A stretch of DNA of 64,000 nucleotides, from positions 620,001 to 684,000 of the forward strand of contig NZ_CADDWH010000001.1 in assembly GCF_902809865.1 (NCBI RefSeq). Reading direction: 5' to 3'. Shown piece after piece: positions 35,506 through 49,137 of this stretch (position 1 is the first letter of the stretch; each line of letters begins with the position of its first letter). Source of the DNA: Halobacillus sp. Marseille-Q1614 (lineage in GTDB: Bacteria; Bacillota; Bacilli; Bacillales; Halobacillaceae). Under the pieces are notes generated by a model that saw only the letters and a program-made list of their open reading frames with translations, did no database searches and was not told the DNA's origin. Both the position numbers and the translations under genes were made by a program.

Positions 35506-36708
35506 ATGCCTGCCAACCGCCGGTTATTCACATCAGAATCTGTCACAGAGGGTCACCCGGACAAAATCTGTGATCAGATTTCAGATTCAATATTAGATGA
35601 AATATTAAAAAACGATCCCAATGCACGGGTAGCTTGTGAAACTACCGTCACTACAGGGCTTGTTCTAGTATCAGGAGAAATCAGCACAAGTACTTATGTG
35701 GACATTCCAGCCATCGTCCGCCAGACGATTAAAGACATCGGCTACACGAGAGCCAAATATGGTTTCGATGCAGATACCTGTGCTGTATTAACGGCTATTG
35801 ATGAGCAATCCCCTGATATTGCAGGAGGAGTTGACGTCTCATTAGAATCCAGGGAAGGCAAGATGAGCGATAAAGAACTCGAAGCCATCGGAGCCGGAGA
35901 CCAAGGGTTAATGTTCGGTTTTGCCAATAATGAAACTGAAGAATTAATGCCTCTTCCAATTTCCCTCGCTCACAAGCTGGCCAAGCGCCTCTCAGATGTT
36001 CGCAATGATGGAACTCTGGATTACCTGCGTCCGGATGGAAAAACTCAGGTAACTATAGAATATGACGAAAATGACAAGCCCATTCGTGTAGATACAATTG
36101 TAATATCTACTCAGCACGCTGAAGAGGTCACACTGGAACAAATCCAGAAAGATCTTCATGAGCAAGTGATTGTTCCGGTTGTACCGTCTCAACTCATTGA
36201 TGATAAGACGAAATACTTTATTAATCCAACAGGCCGTTTCGTAATTGGAGGTCCTCAAGGGGATGCAGGCTTAACCGGACGTAAGATCATTGTAGACACT
36301 TATGGAGGCTATGCCCGTCACGGCGGAGGCGCATTCAGCGGTAAGGACGCGACGAAAGTTGACCGTTCAGCTGCTTATGCGGCTCGTTATGTTGCTAAGA
36401 ATATCGTAGCTGCCGGATTAGCTGATTCATGTGAAGTTCAGCTTGCCTATGCTATTGGAGTGGCACAGCCTGTTTCCATTTCTATTAATACAAATGGAAC
36501 AGGTCAAGTAGAAGAAGAGAAGCTGGTAGAAGTTGTACGTGAACTGTTCGATCTTCGTCCAGCCGGCATTATTAAAATGCTTGATCTTCGCCGTCCGATC
36601 TACCGCCAAACTGCTGCTTACGGCCATTTCGGACGTACAGATGTAGAGTTCCCTTGGGAAAGAACAGATAAAGCGGAGCAGTTAAAAGATCGCTTAGGCC
36701 TTAACTAG
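35506..36708 (+). CDS. metK: S-adenosylmethionine synthetase
   Basis: A 400-residue MAT enzyme that makes SAM from methionine and ATP. The N-terminal [31 protein letters not shown] near residue 115 and the P-loop-like [19 protein letters not shown] near 270 are the family signatures. I place the start at the ATG at 35506, nine to ten bases after AGGAGGAG, giving exactly the B. subtilis length; the longer frame from 35476 includes that site. It is controlled by the SAM riboswitch just upstream. Confidence 0.98.
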   Translation: MPANRRLFTSESVTEGHPDKICDQISDSILDEILKNDPNARVACETTVTTGLVLVSGEISTSTYVDIPAIVRQTIKDIGYTRAKYGFDADTCAVLTAIDEQSPDIAGGVDVSLESREGKMSDKELEAIGAGDQGLMFGFANNETEELMPLPISLAHKLAKRLSDVRNDGTLDYLRPDGKTQVTIEYDENDKPIRVDTIVISTQHAEEVTLEQIQKDLHEQVIVPVVPSQLIDDKTKYFINPTGRFVIGGPQGDAGLTGRKIIVDTYGGYARHGGGAFSGKDATKVDRSAAYAARYVAKNIVAAGLADSCEVQLAYAIGVAQPVSISINTNGTGQVEEEKLVEVVRELFDLRPAGIIKMLDLRRPIYRQTAAYGHFGRTDVEFPWERTDKAEQLKDRLGLN

Positions 36709-36724
36709 AGTCCGCGAAAAGAAG

Positions 36725-36765
36725 AAAAGCCGTTACCCGAATAAAGGGTAACGGCTTTTTATTTA
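36725..36765. terminator. Bidirectional terminator between metK and ytoA
   Basis: AAAAGCCGTTACCC pairs with GGGTAACGGCTTTT around a 7-base loop. Confidence 0.9.
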
Positions 36766-37275
36766 GCTCTGAAGTTTTTTATAAGCTTGTCCTTTTTCTA
36801 CATAAGATTTCCTGATTCGGTCCAGCTCTTTGTAATCTTCTGCTGTTAACTCTCTTACAACTTTGGCGGGCCGGCCTAACGCAAGGGTGCGCGGAGGGAT
36901 CTTTTTACCAGGAGGTACAAGGCTTCCCGCTCCGATAAACGCCTGTTCTCCAATTTCAGCTCCGTCTAGTATTAAAGAACCCATTCCAATAAGCGCATTC
37001 TTTTTTATATGGGCGGAATGCAGGGTCACCTGATGGCCGACCGTTACTCCATCTTCAATAATCAGCGGGCGGTTCGGGCTCTGGTGCAGCATGCTTAAAT
37101 CCTGTATGTTCACCTGGCGTCCGATTCTTACAGGGGCCACGTCTCCCCGAATGACGGTTTTAAACCATATGCTTGATTCTTCATCAATACTTACTTCTCC
37201 CGTAATGACAGCATCCTCTGCAACAAATACAGAAGAATCAATTTGCGGGAATTTTCCATTATATTCGCAAATCAT
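36763..37275 (-). CDS. ytoA: Gamma-class carbonic anhydrase family protein (YtoA)
   Basis: A 170-residue left-handed beta-helix protein of the gamma-carbonic anhydrase/YrdA family. Hexapeptide repeats run through residues 15-145 (VFVAEDAVITGEVSI, SIWFKTVIRGDVAPVRIG). The three zinc-ligand His align in SMLHQSP, VGHQVTLHSAHI, so metal binding is likely. Many members show weak or no carbonic anhydrase activity, so the reaction is not certain. It is divergent from ytpA. Confidence 0.9.
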   Translation of the reverse strand: MICEYNGKFPQIDSSVFVAEDAVITGEVSIDEESSIWFKTVIRGDVAPVRIGRQVNIQDLSMLHQSPNRPLIIEDGVTVGHQVTLHSAHIKKNALIGMGSLILDGAEIGEQAFIGAGSLVPPGKKIPPRTLALGRPAKVVRELTAEDYKELDRIRKSYVEKGQAYKKLQS

Positions 37276-37336
37276 CGATATCCCCCTTATAATAATAGGT
37301 AGTTTTAGTATAGCAAATGGCAGGGGGAACGATTAA

Positions 37337-38107
37337 ATGTTGCGTCCAAAAGCAACGGTTATTATTGTTCATGGCGCTTTTGAACATTCAAAGCGCTACT
37401 CTCATGTGATCGAAAGACTGGAGCAGGACGGTTATCGTGTGATTACTGGCGATCTGCCGGGTCAGGGCGAGTCAGAAGGGAAAAGAGGACACATCAAGTC
37501 TTTTGATGATTATCTACATAAAGTTATGGAATGGATAAATGAAGCTGAAGATGAAATCCCCTTATTTGTACTAGGCCACAGCATGGGCGGTTTGATTGTT
37601 ATAAGGTTCATGCAAAAATTGCAGCCTCATCTGGATGGGGTTATTTTGTCTTCTCCGGCACTTGGACTCGGGCAGAGAGCTTCAAAACCTATGGAGATTG
37701 CAGGTAGAGTTTTAAACAAAGTGTGTCCGGGTCTGCTCGTATCATCACCTGTAAAGCCGGAGATGGTGACAAATAATCCTGAGGTTATTGAAAGCTATCA
37801 AACAGATGAACTCATGCTCAAAAAGGTGTCCGTTAGGTGGTACCGGGAATTTCAGAAAGCTATTCAGTTAGCGTTTAAGCATGCCGGCAGCTTTCCAGGC
37901 TTGCCTTTATTGGTAATGCAGGCGGGGAAAGATGTGATAGTAGATGCACAGAAAACGTATGAATGGTTTCATTTAATAAAAACGGAAGAAAAAATGTATA
38001 AAGAGTGGCCTTTATTTTATCACGAGCTTTTTAATGAAGGTGAATGGGAGCAGGCTTATTTGTATATGCTTAATTTTATGGAACAGCAATTGTCCAGCAG
38101 GAAATAG
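37337..38107 (+). CDS. ytpA: YtpA-like alpha/beta hydrolase (lysophospholipase)
   Basis: A 256-residue serine hydrolase. The nucleophile elbow GHSMGGL is near residues 84-90, the oxyanion region is VHGAFEHSKRY near 12, the acid in AGKDVIVD and the catalytic His in FYHELFNEGEWE near the C-terminus. In B. subtilis YtpA is a phospholipase linked to production of the lysophospholipid bacilysocin. The ATG at 37337 follows CAGGGGGAA. It is followed after 17 bases by ytpB, as in B. subtilis. Confidence 0.9.
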   Translation: MLRPKATVIIVHGAFEHSKRYSHVIERLEQDGYRVITGDLPGQGESEGKRGHIKSFDDYLHKVMEWINEAEDEIPLFVLGHSMGGLIVIRFMQKLQPHLDGVILSSPALGLGQRASKPMEIAGRVLNKVCPGLLVSSPVKPEMVTNNPEVIESYQTDELMLKKVSVRWYREFQKAIQLAFKHAGSFPGLPLLVMQAGKDVIVDAQKTYEWFHLIKTEEKMYKEWPLFYHELFNEGEWEQAYLYMLNFMEQQLSSRK

Positions 38108-38124
38108 GTAAAGGAGAGATTGTC

Positions 38125-39204
38125 GTGTCTGTAAGGATTCCAACACGTGCAGTGCCATTAATGGTTAAAGTGTATAAAGACATTTTTCCACGGGTGCATC
38201 ATGAGCTGAATTATTGGAAGAAAAAAGCGGAATGTATTCCTGATCTGGAGCTTCGTATGCAGGCCTTAGCCAGTATAGATTCTAAAACCTTTCACTGTGA
38301 AGGCGGAGGGGTGTATGCTTTGCTGGCTGGAGAGAACCTAGGTGAAGCGGTTCGTTTTATAGTAGCCTACCAGACAATCAGTGATTATTTAGATAATCTT
38401 TGTGACCGAAGTACGTCCATGGATCCGCAGGACTTTCGGCAGCTGCATCAATCAATGACGGATGCCTTAACTCCATCTAATGAGCTGAAGGATTATTATG
38501 CTTTTCGTGAAGAAAAAAACGACGGGGACTACCTCCAGGATTTAGTGAAAACGTGCCAAGACGTATTACGGCAATCAGAGGCTTATGCAGTCACCGAAAA
38601 ATACACGACGAAGCTTGGTTATCTTTACAATGATCTTCAAGTACATAAGCATGTAAAAGAAGAAGAGAGGCTTCCTCGGTTAATGAGCTGGTTTGAAACT
38701 CATCAGGACATGTGCTCAAACCTTAAGTGGTATGAATTTTCTGCCTGTACTGGCTCTACGCTGGGGATCTTCTGCCTCGTATCGTACGCACTTGGGGGAG
38801 AGATGGAGGAATCATTGGCCCAAAGAATAGAGGAAAGCTATTTCCCATATATGCAGGGGCTCCATATTTTGCTGGATTACTATATTGATCAGGAAGAGGA
38901 TAAAGAAGAAGGAGATTTAAACTTCTGCTCATATTATGATCATGAAGAAATGATGAAGGAGCGATTGGTCTATTTTGTAAAGCAGACCAATCACTCCATT
39001 CAGTCCCTTCCTCATCGCGGGTTTCACGAGATGGTTCATGAAGGGTTAGTCGGGATGTATTTAGCCGATCGTAAAGTAAAGGCGATGCAGCATGCGAAAA
39101 GCTTTGTACGATCGATGCTTAAAGCTAGCGGCAAGAAAGCGACGTTCTTCTATTTAAATACAAAAATGTACAATCGGTTGAGAGGAATAAAAGCTGCCTT
39201 ATAG
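38125..39204 (+). CDS. ytpB: Tetraprenyl-beta-curcumene synthase (YtpB, DUF2600)
   Basis: A 359-residue protein of the DUF2600 family. B. subtilis YtpB converts heptaprenyl diphosphate to tetraprenyl-beta-curcumene, a precursor of C35 sesquarterpenes, and lacks classical terpene synthase primary sequence. An Asp-rich segment DYLDNLCDRS near residues 88-97 may bind the diphosphate through Mg. The start is GTG at 38125 after AAAGGAGAG. Its end overlaps the convergent mnmM by six bases. Heptaprenyl diphosphate also supplies the menaquinone side chain. Confidence 0.9.
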   Translation: MSVRIPTRAVPLMVKVYKDIFPRVHHELNYWKKKAECIPDLELRMQALASIDSKTFHCEGGGVYALLAGENLGEAVRFIVAYQTISDYLDNLCDRSTSMDPQDFRQLHQSMTDALTPSNELKDYYAFREEKNDGDYLQDLVKTCQDVLRQSEAYAVTEKYTTKLGYLYNDLQVHKHVKEEERLPRLMSWFETHQDMCSNLKWYEFSACTGSTLGIFCLVSYALGGEMEESLAQRIEESYFPYMQGLHILLDYYIDQEEDKEEGDLNFCSYYDHEEMMKERLVYFVKQTNHSIQSLPHRGFHEMVHEGLVGMYLADRKVKAMQHAKSFVRSMLKASGKKATFFYLNTKMYNRLRGIKAAL

Positions 39205-39771
39205 TTTTTCAATAGCAATGATGAAAGGCGGGTTGTTCTTTTGGTTGATGAACCCGTATTGCATGACCTGATAATTCTTTTGCTCTAAGCTTTCTGCATA
39301 TTGAAGAACTGCTTCTTTTTCTTCTGCTCCCCCTGGGTGGCCGTGATAAACCACTAAAACAACAATACCGCCGGGAAGAAGGTGTTCAAGGATAGCAGAG
39401 ACGGCGCTTATCGTCTCATCTGAGCTGGTAACCACCTTTTTGTCACTGCCCGGCAGGTATCCGAGGTTAAAGATAGCAGCTTTTAATTTTTCAAGATGCT
39501 CTTTAGGAATTGTTTCTTCTATTTTATGGTGGCTGTCATGAATAAGCGAAACACGATCTTTTAAATTTAGTTTTTCCAGCTTATTGTTCGTGTTATCAAT
39601 GGCTTGCTTTTGAACATCGTATCCATAGACATGGCCGCTGCTGCCGACGAGCTTTCCAAGCAGAGCCGTGTCGTGCCCATTGCCGCAAGTGCCGTCAATT
39701 GCTATGTCACCCTCTTCAAGGGAAAGTTTCATAAGTTCATGTGCAAAAGGAATAACTCTTTTTAGTTTCAT
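39199..39771 (-). CDS. mnmM: tRNA mnm5s2U34-type methyltransferase (YtqB/MnmM)
   Basis: A 190-residue SAM-dependent Rossmann-fold methyltransferase. The SAM motif I is DGTCGNGHDTALLG at about residues 27-40; AIFNLGYLPGSDK near 104 and VLVVYHGHPGG near 140 are diagnostic of the YtqB family. This family is now known as MnmM, which completes mnm5 modification of wobble uridine in Gram-positive bacteria lacking MnmC. It converges on ytpB with a six-base overlap. A hairpin lies upstream at 39853. Confidence 0.9.
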   Translation of the reverse strand: MKLKRVIPFAHELMKLSLEEGDIAIDGTCGNGHDTALLGKLVGSSGHVYGYDVQKQAIDNTNNKLEKLNLKDRVSLIHDSHHKIEETIPKEHLEKLKAAIFNLGYLPGSDKKVVTSSDETISAVSAILEHLLPGGIVVLVVYHGHPGGAEEKEAVLQYAESLEQKNYQVMQYGFINQKNNPPFIIAIEKL

Positions 39772-39852
39772 TTATAATAGTGCTCCTTTAAAATATGATT
39801 CAGGCTAAGTTAGTTTAGCATGAATGTAATCAATTCTAAAAGTCTGCCCATA

Positions 39853-39885
39853 AGAAAACCGCACATTATTATGCGGTTTTTTTCT
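39853..39885. terminator. Hairpin terminator between a small basic ORF and mnmM
   Basis: AAACCGCA pairs with TGCGGTTT. T-rich runs lie on both sides, so it can end transcripts on either strand, including the small minus-strand ORF at 39899. Confidence 0.75.
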
Positions 39886-39898
39886 TCTTAATATATCC

Positions 39899-40009
39899 TT
39901 ACCTTTTTAAATAATTACTTTTCGCAGATTGGATGGTTCTTTTTGGGGTCTTCTTCGTCTTATAAGAGGAAGCCTTCGCACTGGCAGTTTTTCGAATGGG
40001 TTTCTTCAA
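39899..40009 (-). CDS. Small highly basic peptide, 36 residues, unknown
   Basis: The minus-strand frame from TTG at 40009 encodes a 36-residue peptide with 13 Lys or Arg and no acidic residue (begins KKPIRKTASAK, ends SAKSNYLKR). A full AAGGAGG ribosome binding site lies at 40020-40026, ten bases upstream, and a terminator follows the stop. A possible promoter (TTCAAA, 17 bases, TAGTAT) lies upstream on the same strand. I do not recognise a family; such composition suggests nucleic acid or ribosome binding, which is speculation. Confidence 0.5.
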   Translation of the reverse strand: MKKPIRKTASAKASSYKTKKTPKRTIQSAKSNYLKR

Positions 40010-40088
40010 GACTACTAGACCTCCTTAGAATTAAGATATATACTAAATTACCTTTTCCTCGTTTTGAATAAACATCTTTTTCCATTGC

Positions 40089-40117
40089 TTGACAAAGGCC
40101 GGGGCTTTCATTAAGAT
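40089..40117 (+). promoter_or_regulatory. SigA-type promoter of the leuS T-box leader
   Basis: TTGACA (40089-40094), 17 bases, TAAGAT (40112-40117). Confidence 0.75.
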
Positions 40118-40123
40118 TACGAG

Positions 40124-40375
40124 TAGATATGTAATGACGTTGAAAAGGAATAGTAATAGGAGTGCAAGATATAGAGAGTCCGCGGTTGGTGAAAGCGGTC
40201 CTTGTCCTTATATGAACTCACCTTGGATGTCGGGGAAGTGATTTTTAAAATAGCTTCCTCCGGTAAATGGCCGTTATCCATTCTAAGTGAGCGTCTTAGT
40301 GCGCTAATTTGGGTGGTACCGCGGGAGAAGTCTCTCGTCCCTGAGTTTTATTAGGGATGAGTGGCTTTTTTTATT
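40124..40375 (+). ncRNA. T-box riboswitch, leucine-specific, upstream of leuS
   Basis: The leader contains the stem I elements AGAGAGTCC and GGTTGGTGAAAGC, a specifier loop GAACTCACC with the Leu codon CTC at 40217-40219, and the T-box sequence GGGTGGTACCGCGGG at 40311-40325, which pairs with the uncharged tRNA acceptor end. The competing terminator (CTCGTCCCT with AGGGATGAG, about 40334-40362, then T-run) follows. Low charging of tRNA-Leu should turn leuS on. Confidence 0.97.
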
Positions 40376-40397
40376 ATTCGAAGTAGGAGGAATTTCA

Positions 40398-42812
40398 ATG
40401 GCTTTTGATCATAAGAAAATTGAAAAGAAATGGCAGTCCTATTGGCTGCAAAACGAAACATTTAAAACAAACTCGGATTCTCATAAAGAGAAATTTTATG
40501 CATTAGATATGTTTCCTTATCCTTCAGGGGCAGGACTTCATGTCGGTCACCCGGAAGGCTATACAGCGACAGATATTTTATCCCGTATGAAGAGAATGCA
40601 GGGATATGAAGTTCTTCACCCGATCGGATGGGATGCTTTTGGTCTTCCGGCTGAACAGTATGCTCTTGATACAGGGAATGACCCGGCAGAATTTACAGCA
40701 CAGAATATCAGTACTTTTAAGAGACAGATTCAGGAGCTTGGCTTCTCTTATGATTGGGATCGAGAAGTGAATACAACCGATCCTAACTACTATAAATGGA
40801 CACAGTGGATCTTTTTAAAGCTTTACGAAAAAGGCCTTGCTTATATTGATGAAGTTCCTGTGAACTGGTGCCCGGCTCTGGGTACAGTGTTAGCAAACGA
40901 GGAAGTTATTGATGGTAAAAGTGAACGAGGCGGCCACCCGGTAGAGCGCCGTCCGATGAAACAGTGGATGCTTAAGATTACAGCTTATGCTGATCGTCTG
41001 CTTGAAGACTTAGAAGATCTGGACTGGCCAGAGAGCATTAAAGATATGCAGCGCAACTGGATTGGTAAATCAGAAGGAGCTGAGATTAATTTTGATGTAG
41101 CCCATCATCACGCCTCCTTCGATGTGTTCACTACTCGCCCGGACACTTTATACGGTGCAACTTATGCGGTACTGTCTCCTGAGCATCCTTTAGTAAGTGA
41201 GATAGTTACGGATGAGCATAAAGAAGAAGTGAACCTGTACGTAGAATCTGCAAAGAATAAGAGTGAGCTTGAACGAACTGATTTAGCGAAAGATAAAACA
41301 GGTGTATTTACTGGATCTTATGCGATTAACCCTATCGATGGAAATAAATTGCCGATCTGGGTCGCTGATTACGTATTAATGGGATATGGAAGCGGAGCAA
41401 TTATGGCTGTTCCTGCCCATGATGAACGCGACTACGAATTTGCCACAAAATATGATTTGCCGATTATCGCCGTCCTTGAAGGCGGAGACGTAGATGAAGA
41501 AGCTTACACAGGGGATGGCAAACATATCAATTCAGGAATTCTGAACGGACTGGATAAAGAGGAAGCGATTGAAAAGTCTATTAAGTGGCTCGAAGAGAAT
41601 AATAAAGGCACGAGAAAAACTACGTATCGTCTGCGCGACTGGCTGTTCAGCCGCCAGAGATACTGGGGAGAGCCAATTCCTATTATTCACTGGGAAGACG
41701 GTTCGATCTCTGCGGTACCAGAGGAAGAACTGCCTGTTACCCTTCCAAAAACAACGGAAATTAAACCATCAGGTACAGGAGAATCTCCTTTAGCTAATAT
41801 TGATGAATGGGTAAATGTCACAGATCCTGAAACTGGATTGAAAGGCCGCCGCGAAACAAATACGATGCCGCAGTGGGCCGGAAGCTGCTGGTATTTTCTT
41901 CGTTATATTGATCCGCACAATGACGAAGCCTTTGCAGATTTCGATAAACTGAAGAAATGGCTGCCGATTGACGTATATATTGGAGGAGCAGAACATGCGG
42001 TTCTTCACCTTCTATACGCACGGTTCTGGCACAAGGTCCTTTACGATGCGAGAGTAGTTCCGACAAAAGAGCCGTTCCAAAAGTTGTTTAACCAGGGCAT
42101 GATTCTAGGAGAAGGCAATGAAAAAATGAGTAAGTCAAAAGGAAATGTTGTAAACCCTGATGATATTGTATTTACTCATGGAGCCGACACTCTTCGTTTG
42201 TATGAAATGTTCATGGGACCTCTTGAAGCCTCTATCGCCTGGTCAACGAACGGGCTCGACGGAGCTAGAAGATTCCTTGACCGAGTATGGCGTCTGTTTG
42301 TAACAGACGGCAAGCCGTCCGGTGCTATTGTAGAAAACAGCAATGATAAAACACTTGAGAAGACGTATCATCAAACCGTGCAAAAAGTAACGGAAAACTT
42401 TGAAGAACTCAGATTTAATACAGGAATTTCTCAAATGATGGTATTTATTAATGAAGGATATAAGGCCAATGAACTGCCAAAAGCCTATGTAGAAGGTTTT
42501 GTTAAACTGCTTTCCCCTGTGGCTCCACACCTTGCAGAAGAACTGTGGGAGCAATTAGGCCATGAAGAGAGCGTCACTTACGAAACTTGGCCGACATACG
42601 ATGAGTCTAAGCTGGTAGAAGATGAAGTCGAAATTGTCGTGCAGGTCATGGGTAAAGTCAGAGCTAAAATGATGGTGAACCCGGATGCTTCAAAAGAAGA
42701 CTTAGAGAAAGCGGCTCTTGAGAACCCAAGCGTTCAAGAGTGGCTCGAAGGAAAAACGGTCCGCAAAGTAATCGCCGTTCCTGGAAAACTAGTCAATATT
42801 GTTGCTAATTAG
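40398..42812 (+). CDS. leuS: Leucyl-tRNA synthetase
   Basis: An 804-residue class I aminoacyl-tRNA synthetase. The HIGH-type motif appears as [18 protein letters not shown] near residues 41-58, the CP1 editing domain contains [12 protein letters not shown] near 235, and [12 protein letters not shown] is near 577. The C-terminal anticodon-binding region ends [17 protein letters not shown], as in Bacillus LeuS (804 residues). The ATG at 40398 follows AGGAGGAA. Expression is controlled by the leucine T-box upstream. Confidence 0.98.
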   Translation: MAFDHKKIEKKWQSYWLQNETFKTNSDSHKEKFYALDMFPYPSGAGLHVGHPEGYTATDILSRMKRMQGYEVLHPIGWDAFGLPAEQYALDTGNDPAEFTAQNISTFKRQIQELGFSYDWDREVNTTDPNYYKWTQWIFLKLYEKGLAYIDEVPVNWCPALGTVLANEEVIDGKSERGGHPVERRPMKQWMLKITAYADRLLEDLEDLDWPESIKDMQRNWIGKSEGAEINFDVAHHHASFDVFTTRPDTLYGATYAVLSPEHPLVSEIVTDEHKEEVNLYVESAKNKSELERTDLAKDKTGVFTGSYAINPIDGNKLPIWVADYVLMGYGSGAIMAVPAHDERDYEFATKYDLPIIAVLEGGDVDEEAYTGDGKHINSGILNGLDKEEAIEKSIKWLEENNKGTRKTTYRLRDWLFSRQRYWGEPIPIIHWEDGSISAVPEEELPVTLPKTTEIKPSGTGESPLANIDEWVNVTDPETGLKGRRETNTMPQWAGSCWYFLRYIDPHNDEAFADFDKLKKWLPIDVYIGGAEHAVLHLLYARFWHKVLYDARVVPTKEPFQKLFNQGMILGEGNEKMSKSKGNVVNPDDIVFTHGADTLRLYEMFMGPLEASIAWSTNGLDGARRFLDRVWRLFVTDGKPSGAIVENSNDKTLEKTYHQTVQKVTENFEELRFNTGISQMMVFINEGYKANELPKAYVEGFVKLLSPVAPHLAEELWEQLGHEESVTYETWPTYDESKLVEDEVEIVVQVMGKVRAKMMVNPDASKEDLEKAALENPSVQEWLEGKTVRKVIAVPGKLVNIVAN

Positions 42813-42825
42813 TTTCACTAATCTT

Positions 42826-42863
42826 TAAAAGCCATCCTCTTTATTAGTGAGGATGGCTTTTTC
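42826..42863 (+). terminator. Intrinsic terminator after leuS
   Basis: AAAGCCATCCTC pairs with GAGGATGGCTTT, followed by T-rich sequence. Confidence 0.9.
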
Positions 42864-42940
42864 AAAGCCAATTTCTTGACTCCCCCATGAAATTTATTAA
42901 AATTAACCGTAGTAATCCTATATTAGGAGGAGATTTTTAA

Positions 42941-43252
42941 ATGAGCGAAATAAAAGTAATGACTCCAGAGCAATTACAGAAAGCGTTAGACGAAAATAAA
43001 GACCTTAAGATTATAGATGTGAGAGAAGATGAAGAAGTAGCTCAAGGGATGATTCCAACAGCGACGCATATTCCGCTTGGCCGAATTCCTGAAGCTGCTG
43101 ACAGCCTAAACCCTGAAGAAGAATATGTGATGGTCTGCCGTTCAGGGAAAAGAAGTATGAATGCTTCTGAGTATCTGAAATCCAAGGGTATTCATAACGT
43201 AAATAACCTTAAAGGCGGAATGCTGGATTGGAAGGGTGAAGTTGTACTTTAA
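42941..43252 (+). CDS. ytwF: Rhodanese-domain sulfurtransferase YtwF
   Basis: A 103-residue single rhodanese domain that carries persulfide sulfur. The active-site loop is VCRSGKRSM at about residues 68-76, with the catalytic Cys; IDVREDEEVAQGMIPTATHIPLG and NLKGGMLDWKG are typical flanking motifs. Length and position after leuS match B. subtilis YtwF. The ATG at 42941 follows AGGAGGAG. The next gene, 18 bases on, encodes a degenerate rhodanese-fold protein and is probably cotranscribed. Confidence 0.92.
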   Translation: MSEIKVMTPEQLQKALDENKDLKIIDVREDEEVAQGMIPTATHIPLGRIPEAADSLNPEEEYVMVCRSGKRSMNASEYLKSKGIHNVNNLKGGMLDWKGEVVL

Positions 43253-43270
43253 ATTAGAGGAGTCGCTGGA

Positions 43271-43606
43271 ATGCTAGAATTGACCATCCTTTTAGTTATT
43301 GGTTTTATAGTTCTTTTTTCAAAAACTGTATATCAAAAGCAGAATTTAATACCTGTGGATGAACAGTCTCAATTAACGGATGATTTTTGTGTCATCGATA
43401 TTAGGGACTATATTTCAGCTTATCGATCCCCTTATCCGGGAGCAGAAAATATACCACTGGATTATTTGCCCCGCGCTTTAAAAGGAAAATTTAATTGTCC
43501 AAAAAAAATCCTTTTAGTTACAGATAACAAAAGAGGGGCCCGGCTGGCAGCGCGTATGATCAAGAGGAAACGCGGCAAGTCGGTATATTATATTAAGGCC
43601 GTTTGA
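43271..43606 (+). CDS. Membrane-anchored rhodanese-like protein lacking the catalytic cysteine
   Basis: A 111-residue protein with an N-terminal membrane segment (about residues 2-17, LELTILLVIGFIVLF) and a rhodanese-like domain (CVIDIRDYISAYRSPYPGAENIPLDYLPRAL). The active-site loop position reads LLVTDNKRGARLA, with no cysteine where CRSGxR would stand, so sulfur transfer is unlikely. A regulatory or scaffolding role with YtwF is speculative. The ATG at 43271 follows GAGGAG by eight bases. Confidence 0.82.
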   Translation: MLELTILLVIGFIVLFSKTVYQKQNLIPVDEQSQLTDDFCVIDIRDYISAYRSPYPGAENIPLDYLPRALKGKFNCPKKILLVTDNKRGARLAARMIKRKRGKSVYYIKAV

Positions 43607-43636
43607 ATCAGCTTTTTAAAAGCTGATTCTTTTTTA
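43604..43636 (+). terminator. Terminator after the rhodanese pair
   Basis: GAATCAGCTTTT pairs with AAAAGCTGATTC, followed by T6. The region 43637-43964 holds the rrn promoters and leader. Confidence 0.85.
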
Positions 43637-43687
43637 TAGGCTCTGTAAATGGATCTATTTAAAAATATCAATACTTATAAAAAAGTG

Positions 43688-43716
43688 TTGACTTAAATCA
43701 TTAAGGCTGGTAATAT
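43688..43716 (+). promoter_or_regulatory. rrn promoter P1
   Basis: TTGACT (43688-43693), 17 bases, TAATAT (43711-43716). The tandem arrangement with P2 about 100 bases downstream is typical of Bacillus rrn operons. Confidence 0.7.
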
Positions 43717-43791
43717 TAATAACGTTGCTGACTTTTCAAAAGCGGCTTCAATCTAATTGTCATAAAAGATTCAAAAAATCTATTAATCTTA

Positions 43792-43821
43792 TTGACATAT
43801 TCGCACGAATTATGCTAGAAT
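43792..43821 (+). promoter_or_regulatory. rrn promoter P2
   Basis: TTGACA (43792-43797), 18 bases, TAGAAT (43816-43821) with an extended TGC just before the -10 box. Confidence 0.75.
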
Positions 43822-43854
43822 TTATTTACTGTCGCAAGGCAGTTGTTATCAATT

Positions 43855-43890
43855 TGATCTTTGAAAACTGAACGAACCAACCAGTACGTC
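43855..43890 (+). other. 5' arm of the 16S processing stem
   Basis: This leader stretch is complementary to 45576-45614 beyond the 16S 3' end (TTTGAAAACTGAAC with GTTCAGTTTT, and AACCAACC with GGTTGGTT). The long duplex would be the RNase III substrate that releases pre-16S RNA. Confidence 0.8.
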
Positions 43891-43964
43891 AATTTATTCT
43901 TTCTATTATATAGAGAGAATTCAAACAAGCACATTCGGTGTGCAAATGAGCAAGTCAAACTACT

Positions 43965-45539
<1,575 letters not shown>

Positions 45540-45575
45540 ATAAAAGGAACGGCTTTTTAGCCGTCTCCTTCGGAG

Positions 45576-45614
45576 GACGTACATGGTTGGTTGTTCAGTT
45601 TTGAGAGATCAAAG
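45576..45614 (+). other. 3' arm of the 16S processing stem
   Basis: Complementary to 43855-43890. The whole 16S-23S spacer (about 45536-45703) is only about 170 bases, and I see no tRNA gene in it. Confidence 0.8.
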
Positions 45615-45628
45615 GATCTTCTCAATGT

Positions 45629-45669
45629 GAACCTTGAAAACTGGATAAGATTTGACAAGACATCAAACC
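45629..45669 (+). other. 5' arm of the 23S processing stem
   Basis: The segment AACCTTGAAAACTGGATAAG and the following CAAACC pair with 48640-48678 beyond the 23S 3' end. Confidence 0.75.
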
Positions 45670-45703
45670 AAAGTAAGAAACGTCTTTTCACGACGATTTA
45701 AAA

Positions 45704-48622
<2,919 letters not shown>

Positions 48623-48639
48623 TTACTAGACATTATGAC

Positions 48640-48678
48640 GGTTTGATTCCAATCAGTCTTATCCAGTTTTGAGGGTTC
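48640..48678 (+). other. 3' arm of the 23S processing stem
   Basis: GGTTTG and TCTTATCCAGTTTT pair with the spacer segment at 45629-45669. Confidence 0.75.
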
Positions 48679-48695
48679 ACCTCTAATATAATAGA

Positions 48696-48810
48696 TGAGG
48701 TGGCGATAGCGAAGAGGTCACACCTGTTCCCATGCTGAACACAGTAGTTAAGCTCTTCAGCGCCGATGGTAGTCGGGTATATCCCCGTGAGAGTAGGACG
48801 CTGCCTCGTC
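48696..48810 (+). rRNA. rrf: 5S ribosomal RNA
   Basis: About 115 bases, starting GAGGTGGCGATAGCGAAGAGG and ending GTAGGACGCTGCCTC, with terminal complementary ends. A terminator follows and no tRNA gene comes after it in this operon. Ends are approximate. Confidence 0.96.
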
Positions 48811-48817
48811 ACAGATG

Positions 48818-48855
48818 AAACCTTAGAAGATATTCTTCTAAGGTTTTTTATTTTT
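48818..48855 (+). terminator. rrn operon terminator
   Basis: AAACCTTAGAAGA pairs with TCTTCTAAGGTTT around a short loop, followed by T-rich sequence. Confidence 0.92.
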
Positions 48856-48879
48856 CCCTAAAGGGAACGTGGATAAAAA

Positions 48880-49137
48880 ATGTCTGAGGTGAAATATATC
48901 GAACTTGTCAGGTGGAGTTACTCAGGAATCAAAAAAGTAAGAGGATATTTTAGTAAGTTTCCCCATTCCGTTATTTATTTTAGAAGAATGAGGAACTACT
49001 ATCTCGTGTATACACTTGATTGGGATGCCAGAGACCCCGTTCTTACGGAAGCTGACCGAGAAGATATGCAGATACTTATTAATGAAGAGTTAGGCCATAT
49101 ATCCGCTTATAATAAAAGAAAGTCGAGGAGAATCTAA
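48880..49137 (+). CDS. Hypothetical protein downstream of the rrn operon
   Basis: An 85-residue, basic, aromatic-rich protein (WSYSGIKKVRGYFSKFPHSVIYFRRMRNYYLVYTLDW...). No domain is recognised, and there is no signal peptide or membrane segment. The ATG at 48880 has only a weak upstream purine stretch. It lies between the rrn terminator and a terminator shared with the convergent ytfP. Codon use looks ordinary, so it may be real, but function is unknown. Confidence 0.55.
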   Translation: MSEVKYIELVRWSYSGIKKVRGYFSKFPHSVIYFRRMRNYYLVYTLDWDARDPVLTEADREDMQILINEELGHISAYNKRKSRRI

